This document shows, in pieces, positions 57,069 through 64,000 of a DNA stretch of 64,000 nucleotides. Within the stretch, counting starts at the first letter, position 1. Each line of letters opens with the position of its first letter. The stretch is from Notolepis coatsorum. Taxonomy: Eukaryota > Chordata > Actinopteri > Aulopiformes > Paralepididae. The DNA lies in contig OZ020589.1 in the NCBI GenBank assembly GCA_963971535.1, forward strand, positions 54,042,883-54,106,882. The letters are read 5' to 3'. A model generated the notes under the pieces. It was not told the DNA's origin and ran no database searches. It worked only from the letters and a program-made list of their open reading frames with translations. The position numbers were made by a program, and so were the translations under genes.

Positions 57069-58800
57069 TGTGAGTTATTTCTGTGGCCCTAGGCTAAAAA
57101 GAGGGTAGAGCATTCGACTCTCCCATCACCCCAGACCAGATGGTTGACCTTAAGATAATTACTGGGCCCTCCAGGAGATAGTAAAATAAGGCAGGAAGGA
57201 CTCTAGCTAAAAAGGAGGAACAAAAGCTTACTCAAAAATAACCCATTTGCCCCCACCTGACGGAACCTATTTGATAATAACAGACAGAAGGAAGGAGATA
57301 ATAATCTTTGAAACAGGAACCAACTCAAAATAACAGTTGAGATCAAAAGGTCATATTTACCCTAAGTAAGGAATTTCAGGTTACGACAGATGGTCAGGAG
57401 ACCGAGTAAAACGGACTGTAAACAGAGCCTTTCAGACTGAAAATAGATGAGTCAGCAGTACCCAAGTGAGACCCAGTGTTCAATGCATCAAGGTTTAGCC
57501 AGTCAGAAACAGAAGAACAATAAGAAATGCAGTTGATTGGTAAATATCAGAGGTAAAGGGTTAGACCATTTGCAAAATGTGGTGTTTCATGGAGACTAGT
57601 AAATCGTCCTACAAATATGAAAATCAAATAACATGTTGTGAAATGACTAACAACTGTTTTCAGCCAAGGCTACCATTAGTATTATAAAGGAAAGTGTCCA
57701 TGTGTTTGGGTTCAAATAAAATGAGTTGATTTGCTAATTCTAAATGTAAAATAACTAACCCAATAGGCTACATTGTATAAACTTAGTCACAATAAAGAAT
57801 AAAAACTCTTAATACTAGAAGATAAAAGCTGTACAATATTGGTCATATAATTTAATCAGGAAATAAAGTGTTACTCAGTGAAAAACGGAATCCCCTCATC
57901 AAGTAATGATTAACTAGCCCGGCAGATTCTAATTGTGAAACTGTGTAGTGTCAGCAGACGCAGACTGTGTAACATGTTGACCCAGGAGGACGAGTCACGA
58001 CAGACAAATTTCGGCTACCAGGAATGTGGCCAAATAGGGAAGGCAGATGGTGGAAGTGACGTCACTAGACAGGCAGGCGAGAGGTTTTGTTCTTCCCTGT
58101 TTAAATAGGGCTGACGAGATGGAGACTACACACAGACACAGACCCGGGAACACACCCGGAGAGAGGAGAGGAGACAGGAGAGAGGAGAGAATCCTGAAGG
58201 GCGAGCCACACAGAAGGATCCTGGAGCATGGAGACACAGAGCCATGGACACAGACGATGACAGAGATCGCCTCGCAGCGGGAGCGCTGAAACCTCCACCG
58301 AAAGAGGGAGACTCGCCAAGCCGGCTACTGGAGAGCCGAACCAGTGACGCAGAGAGCCATTGACACCAGATGACAGAGCCGAGGCTCAGAGCAGACTCCG
58401 CCGAAACGAAAATCAAGGGCTCCCAAACCTCCGAGGATCCGAAAGCAAGGTTTCCCTGACGACCAGCAAACCACTAAGAGAAGATTTGTGTTGCCATGGA
58501 CAACCTGAGACAGAGAACCGCCACTGAGGAGAAAGCTCTGATCGGCCCTAGCTGATCCGAGCATGGACCAAACAGCCACATGAAAGAGACAATTAGATAT
58601 ACAAAAGAGACGATGTACTTGTTTTGATCCTAAGCTGTGGTTTATTAATAAACACCGCAGTTGTTTTTGACCACCTCGTCCGCCTCCTTTTAATTGAACC
58701 GAACATCTGAAATATCAAACAAATGAAGGAGAAGGGTAATAGAAAAACTATACGATCACTGAACTTAGATATAGGTAAATGAAGAAAACAAGTTACTTCA
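57069..58800 (+). mobile_element. Putative 5' LTR of a retroelement
   Basis: The right edge is inferred from ...TTACTTCA ending at 58800, followed after two bases by a primer-binding-site-like sequence. Within it lie a CRE-like palindrome and TATA-like box (58056-58108), a long purine-rich transcribed-type stretch, and the polyadenylation signal AATAAA at about 58644. That promoter, then signal, then edge order is what an LTR needs. The left edge (a TG at 57069) is a guess because the 3' LTR is outside the window and no target duplication can be checked. Short frames inside are not convincing genes. Confidence 0.45.
58056..58108 (+). promoter_or_regulatory. Predicted promoter: CRE palindrome plus TATA-like box
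   Basis: GTGACGTCAC (58056-58065) contains a full cyclic-AMP response element. TTTAAATAG lies about 35-40 bp downstream (58100-58108). Transcription would start about 25-30 bp further on. Confidence 0.5.
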
Positions 58801-58802
58801 AT

Positions 58803-58820
58803 TGGTCCGTGACCCGTGCT
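58803..58820 (+). promoter_or_regulatory. Possible primer-binding site
   Basis: TGGTCCGTGACCCGTGCT starts with TGG and resembles the complement of the tRNA-His 3' end, lacking one base after TGGT and with other mismatches. Its place just after the inferred LTR end is the main support. Confidence 0.4.
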
Positions 58821-60180
58821 GCATTTGGCCACAACCGGTTGGAGACGACGGCAGCCACTTCTCAAGGACACAGAGAGGTTCTCTCCCCATCATCGAAGCT
58901 CTCTACGACTGAATGATCGTTACCACTTCGGCCGAGGCCAGCGGGACTAGGTGAGTAGACTTTAATGCGTTTAAGATTGGTAGTGGTCGAAGCAGTCTCG
59001 CCTTTGGGGTTGCTAGTTGCTTTAGGTAGAAATGAGATGTAACAGGTTATGTTGGTGTTGGAGGAGTACCGGGGTCCAGGGTTCACAACCTGGCTCTGGT
59101 CTCAGTCACACGCCGGCGCTGCACTTAGGAAGCGTGGGGGATAGGGGATGTTCGGTTAGGATGCCTATGGTTGGTACAATGCCAAGTGAGGAGAGGATAT
59201 AGATGTCTATATTTAGTTAGCTTAGGAGGATAGGCTAGGGATAGGTAAAATATTTGAGGGGACCGGCGTGGAAGCGGTAGAACGGGGATTAGTCACAGAT
59301 ATGCGGGACGTGGGACTGTGAGTGGCAAAGTGGTTCATTAAAGGGTAATGCGGAGTAGTCAGATCTTAAAGAGAAGATTATAGGGTAAGGTAAAGAGTTT
59401 AATGAGAGAACCGTGGTGTAGTACAGGAGATCCTGGTTCCACGGTGAGAACAGAGTACGGAGGACAGGGTGCAGGGAACGGAGTATAGAGTATACTGAGA
59501 ACAGAGTACAATGGGGATTAATTGGTTGCTTTTTGCCAGACCGTCTATCGAGGCTTCACTCTTAGAATCGGCGCAGATGACAGGCGAGCTTTGAAAGACG
59601 TTTCATGCAAATCTGTTGTATCGTGGTCCGACATAATCTGAAATATGAAGATTGAGAGGATGGGGAGGTTAGAATGACATTGGGAAAGTAACCTTTGGAG
59701 TAATGCACTTGTGGGAGAAAAGCGTGGGGTAACTGCACATGAGATTAGAATTTAGGAGAATATTGTGTGAAATGGGCGAGGTAGGAAATGCGTATAGGAT
59801 GAATGTGCACAAATGAATGGTATGCTTATGAATGGGACATTGTTTTGCTGAGTATATGTGTTTGAATGGATGAATGTTAGGAGCTCTGAGTGACTGCCAA
59901 GGTATTTTTTGTGTTATTATGGAACATGGGTGATCAAGGCGGCAGCGGAGAAACCGCAACCCTGTCCGGAAGAAGAGGCGTTTATTTAGCTGCCGGCGTT
60001 AGCTGAGGGCATCGGGACTAACGTGTGGACGCTGTGTTGCGTTGTCGAGTGAATTGAATGAATGGCAAGTGTGATGGAACCTAGGAGATGTGTAATGTTC
60101 GTTGAAATTTTTCAAAACGGTGGTGTTAAGGTCTAAAAGTAATGTAGTAGCGATCAAAAGAAACTGAGATTTTGGAGCTG

Positions 60181-60228
60181 GTGACGTCACTGGGAGCGTC
60201 TGAGCTTGGGGAGCGTTGGGTATAAAAT
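60181..60228 (+). promoter_or_regulatory. Second CRE plus TATA pair inside the leader
   Basis: GTGACGTCAC at 60181-60190 and TATAAAAT at 60221-60228, spaced as in the pair at 58056-58108. Sequence between the two pairs is not similar. Confidence 0.45.
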
Positions 60229-61240
60229 ACTGTGTATTTCGGTCAGGCGGGGCCAAACGGGCGAGCGTACTAGGATAAAGATAATGATATATGTTCTGTG
60301 AACGGGGGCTAAATAGGATTGAAGTTATGTTGCGGGGTAAAGCAGGAGTTGTGTAAACGTCGCGATGTGTTGTGCCGCTCGGATCAACAGGATAATGGGC
60401 TGTTTAGGAGAAGTGATGTTGGATGCTAAGCTAAGCTAATGGAGCTAGCAGTACTGAGCTAACGAAGCTAAGATGCTAAGCTACCGGTGCTAACAATGTA
60501 GCATGATTGAACTCTCGGGGAATATCGCGTGTTGCTACTCTTGGTGGCTGGGACGGGACCTTAGAGAGGCGGAGGACAGGGACTTCCGGTGTAGGGGGTT
60601 CTGGGAATTGTGGTTTTGTGGTTGAGGTGGAACGTCAAGTTGATGTCTTGGTATGGTGTTACGTGATGACGCACTTGCGGGGGAGGGCGCGGGCGCCTCC
60701 TGCAGGACGTGGTGAGTACTGTGGTGCAATAAGGGTGATGAGCGAACGTTCCGGTGGAGGGCAGTGTTGCCTTTTTGATTGTTGCACCACTCCACACATG
60801 TGAACGGGGAGCAATAGAGAACAGTTGTGGTTAATATAGGTTTTAGAGCGCGACCATCTGTGGGAATTTGTAAATTCTTTTTGTCGGTTTTTTCAGTTGT
60901 TGATGACGAATGTATATACTTGTTTTGTAATCAATCTGTATTTGTTATGGGCCAAGTGTAATGGCGCTAGTGGGATAAAATGAGATAGATGTGTGGGTTT
61001 GTTTTGTGGCTTTTCTAGACGTTATTCGGATTATAGGCTGCTGATGTGAATGACGGGTTGAGAACATGTTGACGGTATGTGTCTGTCTGCGCATGCGCGC
61101 CACGGTCGGTCGGCGCGAGGAGGATGGACTGTGGGCTTTTGTTGAAGGCAGTGGACAGTGAAGGGCTATAGGGGGCGATGTTGGTCAGGAATGGTTGAAG
61201 TGAGAGCAGCGGCGTTGTGTGATGGGATTTGCGTGAACCC

Positions 61241-61400
61241 CCCCCCCCTTTTTCCTCTGTCTCTTCCTCCCTCGTTCACACTCTCCCCTTCCTCCTTCCC
61301 TCCCACCCTTCCCCTTCCTCCTTCCCTCCCTCCCTCCCTGTCTCTCTCTCTCCCTCCCTCCCTCCCTCCCTCCCTCCCTCCCTCCCTCCCCCCCGCCCCC
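61241..61400 (+). repeat. Polypyrimidine (CCCT)n tract
   Basis: A nearly pure C/T run, mostly TCCC repeats. Serine/proline-rich frames across it are low-complexity artefacts. Two shorter relatives lie near 61570-61650 and 61908-61985. Confidence 0.9.
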
Positions 61401-63340
61401 CTCCGCTCCATCCCTATCTCCCAGCTTGACTTTGTGAGATGACGGGTGCGCAAAGGGAGTTTTGTTCAGGATGGATTGCCTTTATGGTGGGCTTGGAGTA
61501 TTGGTTATGTTAATATAGTGTTACTTGCTAAATTAGGATTACTTAGGGATAAATAGAATATTCGTGGTCATTTTGGAGCCCTCCCCCCCCTCCCTCTATG
61601 TCTCTCCTCCCTCCCTCTCTTTCCCTCTATCTCTCTCTCCCTCCTTTATCTCTAGTTACTGTTGGGCGGCCAAGGTTGATTCAGGTTGTGGTGCCCCGGC
61701 AGTGGGATTTAAAGTATAGTGTTATATATTAGGAGCTCCATGCGGGCTCTTTTAGTCTGATTAAAGTTAAGGTTGATTTAAGTTAAAGTTGGCAGCAGAT
61801 GATGGTGATAGTGTTTGGAGTCCTGTGGGTTAACGGGACCAGGCAATACGGGGTAATCTGCTGATTAAGTGTAGACGGTTTTGGTAATAGTTAATGTTGC
61901 ATTGTGTGCCCCCCCCCCCCCCCCTTTTTCCTCCCCTCAGTCCCTGGATCCCTGTATCCCTCCCTCCTTTTTCTTTTCCCTCTGCCCCCCTCTGACTCTC
62001 CTTGTATTTCTCCCTGTGGTTCTCCATCCCTGGATTTGCGGCGTGTTGTGGGTTATTGGGTTGTAGGTTTATTTGAACTGCGTTGTTATTGTGTGTGTGA
62101 AGTAGGTACCGGATGGGCGCTGGCCTGTCTAGGAGCAGGTGATGGTAGGTTGGGTTGTGATATTCCTTGGTAGGAAGTTTGGGGTGTTTCCGTTCAGGTT
62201 CGAAACTGAAGGGAGGACGCTTTGGGCTGTGAGTTGACGGTTCTTTGTGTATTCAGGGAACTGGGTGAATATTGCGGTGGCATAGTGCGGGTGTCCGTGA
62301 ATTTATTAACATGGCCAGCTGTGCTATGTGACGGTCAGGGTTTTAGTGATCTAAGTTGCTGAAAGTTTATTGTTTTCCCTGATTGGTAGTTGGAAGCAGT
62401 GACAACACTAATGGTTTTATTAGTGTTGTGAGGGGGTAATGGTTGTGTGTAAGGATGTAAGTGTGTGTGTGGGGATGAATGAAATTGATGTTGTATGAGG
62501 AGTGTGAAGCAAAAGCGAATAATACATTTAGTCGATACGCTAATCGGGCATTTAAAGTAAGAAATAAGGTTAGGATGAACAGATTCATCAAGCAAAGAGA
62601 GATTGGAACGGATGAAGGACCAGGTTTACCAAGATTATTAGACAATTGATAGGCGTGGGACTAATGATTATGTTTCCCAGAAAATCAGGTGAAGAGAACA
62701 CACAGGGGATTGGAAACCTCCAGTGTTCCTGTTGGAGGAAACGGACAAACACAAGATAAGCTGTATCGTTATTTTTCAAACAAATCGCACCGTGTCTCTC
62801 TAAATATTTTAGTATAGTGTTGCCCGACATTTCCAATGCATAACGAATAGTGGAAATAACAGGGAAATGCCACTGTATTAAGTCTGGATGTTTTTGCTTT
62901 CTTTCTGCACAGGTGCTCGGCTGGACAGGAGCTCTAACGATTTCCATAACCATCTAGGGAAACGGCTGTAATGAGCCTTGGTATAAGTATGAATGATAAG
63001 CCAGTTATCAATCCTTGTCTGCACAGTAAAAATTTGACAGTGTGAGTGTTTTAACTCAAGTAAGTAGAAATAGTGAAAGACGGAGAAACTTGTTTTTTCA
63101 AACGGTGATTGCAGGAGTGTTTGAAAGTGGAGTGAATGACAGTAACATAGGAAGTTCACCTTAGTGGAACATTGATAGGAACAACTGAAGCGTTAGATGC
63201 AATAACAATAGAATAACAACAACAACAATATGGAAAAGGGCCTTAGTGATCAGGCCATTGGGGGGAGAAGGCCGAGAGCCTCTGCAGACATTTCCCAGAT
63301 AGACTTTACCAGTGATGATAATCTGATTGGTTGGAATAGG

Positions 63341-64000
63341 ATGGACTTCTCTCATGTGACCAGTACTACAGAAGGACTTGAAATGTTGACTTTGGTTCCA
63401 ATACAGGGGAGTGAACCAGTGACAATGGTGTTACCCCAACCAGAACCGATCCATGCTGGAGTGTCCATTGCAGGCGACTGCAGTTTAACCAAGGGGCAGA
63501 AAAAGAGACTGAGGAGACAGCAGTCCCACGAAATCCACTCTGGCCGGAGGGCTGGAACTGAGATCGACAGCAGGTATGGAAATATACACGAACAGTTTCT
63601 ACAGCCCACCCGTTTCCCATGTCCACCCTGCCCTCAGCACCAAAGCCAAGATGAGAGGCGGGGCCCAGCGATGGGAAGTCAAACCGCCAGTGCTGAGATG
63701 GGGGAAGAGGCAGCATCCTATAGACAACAGAGAGCGTTTGTGACAGCGTTCGAACAACACGAGGCAGTTCATCGAGATCTGATGAAGACACAGCTGGAGA
63801 TCGGTCAAGCCGCACACGAGACTCAGAGATTGGAACGAGAACTGGCAAGAAAGGCTGCGCTACTAGAAGCGACAGCTGTGGAGGTCATACGTCGGGCGTC
63901 TGACCTAGGCCGCCGTGATCAAAGAGTGCCCTGTGCTCCGTTGCCCGGACAGGGAACTGGGCCGCGACAGGGTGAACAGAACCACAGGAGGGGTGAGTTT
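63341..64000 (+). CDS. Open frame leaving the window, possible gag-like protein
   Basis: A plus-strand frame is open from the stop at 63215-63217 to the window end. The first methionine, at 63341, has A at -3 and G at +4, a good initiation context, and gives 220 codons without a stop. Early residues are hydrophobic-acidic (MDFSHVTSTTEGLEMLTLVP). A basic patch TKGQKKRLRRQ follows. Residues about 130-190 look like an amphipathic coiled coil (TQLEIGQAAHETQRLERELA), and the tail is rich in Gly, Pro and Arg. No family is recognised. Position downstream of an LTR-like region and a long leader suggests gag; a host exon is possible. The competing ATG at 63231 is in another frame and stops after 23 codons. 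Minus-strand frames over the same DNA look like shadows. Confidence 0.5.
   Translation, partial: MDFSHVTSTTEGLEMLTLVPIQGSEPVTMVLPQPEPIHAGVSIAGDCSLTKGQKKRLRRQQSHEIHSGRRAGTEIDSRYGNIHEQFLQPTRFPCPPCPQHQSQDERRGPAMGSQTASAEMGEEAASYRQQRAFVTAFEQHEAVHRDLMKTQLEIGQAAHETQRLERELARKAALLEATAVEVIRRASDLGRRDQRVPCAPLPGQGTGPRQGEQNHRRGEF

Larger units (their letters stand above)
58951..62912 (+). other. Long non-coding leader, possibly an intron
   Basis: A consensus donor GTGAGT follows GGACTAG at 58950, and TTTTTGCTTTCTTTCTGCACAG gives a good acceptor ending at 62912. Between them no meaningful coding frame is seen. The stretch is rich in GGTTAGG/TAGGAT-like words and holds a GCTAAGC-rich patch (60425-60500), (CCCT)n pyrimidine tracts (61240-61400, 61570-61650, 61908-61985) and a second promoter-like pair at 60181-60228. 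Confidence 0.4.

Noticed and set aside
58047-58579. Host gene frames in the purine-rich stretch
   Set aside because: Short, on both strands, with skewed composition; better explained as the transcribed part of an LTR.
61158-61453. Ser/Pro-rich and Gly/Arg-rich frames
   Set aside because: Low-complexity translations of the polypyrimidine tract on the two strands.
63366-63848. 160-codon minus-strand frame
   Set aside because: No motif, and it overlaps the longer plus-strand frame that has a good start context and coiled-coil pattern; treated as a shadow, though it cannot be fully excluded.

Overview
The window looks like repeat-dense intergenic or intronic DNA from a ray-finned (teleost) fish. 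It holds an L1/Tx1-clade LINE, L2/CR1/Rex1-type LINE pieces, a DIRS tyrosine-recombinase retrotransposon, several non-autonomous hAT-like elements with 8-bp target duplications, the tRNA-like head of a common fish SINE, and an LTR element. No prokaryotic gene organisation is present, and almost every long reading frame is a broken transposon gene. The organism call is inference from repeat content.

Bases 1-869 carry an L2/CR1-type reverse transcriptase scrap split by a small hAT-like element. Bases 870-29528 are one very large minisatellite: a 32-bp unit repeated roughly 800 times (about 26 kb), running into a 200-N assembly gap (29529-29728). It is interrupted only by a 5'-truncated Rex1/CR1-like LINE (1817-2583) and a 1.69-kb hAT-like element (7858-9543). 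The array is a mosaic of binary variant units and shows higher-order duplications with periods of 1600, 2363 and 1885 bp, plus an 11.3-kb-spaced repeat.

Just past the gap, 30001-30078 (minus strand) is the best host-gene candidate: a 26-codon exon with good splice sites encoding a perfect NKFDE motif of a phosphodiesterase GAF domain. From 31038 to 33290 a diverged ~200-bp tandem repeat is split by a 1.8-kb terminal-inverted-repeat element with a 9-bp target duplication, two tRNA-like segments and telomere-like repeats. A GC-rich LINE 3' UTR (33291-34352) and small LINE/SINE scraps follow.

Bases 35838-50126 are a nested transposon stack. An L2-type LINE was split first by a 7.6-kb Tx1-like L1 (36037-43661; ORF1 intact, ORF2 broken), itself hit by a solo LTR (40333-41203) and a hAT-like element (41791-42469), and also by a complete but frameshifted DIRS element (44258-49735, minus strand) with inverted termini and an internal complementary region. 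Bases 50127-56830 are further LINE, SINE, DIRS and hAT relics, including a 0.8-kb three-copy alternating inverted repeat.

Bases ~57070-64000 look like the 5' part of an LTR retroelement on the plus strand: LTR with promoter and polyadenylation signals, a primer-binding-site-like sequence, a very long leader with possible splice sites and a second promoter-like pair, and an open frame from 63341 that leaves the window. Its coding identity is unproved.
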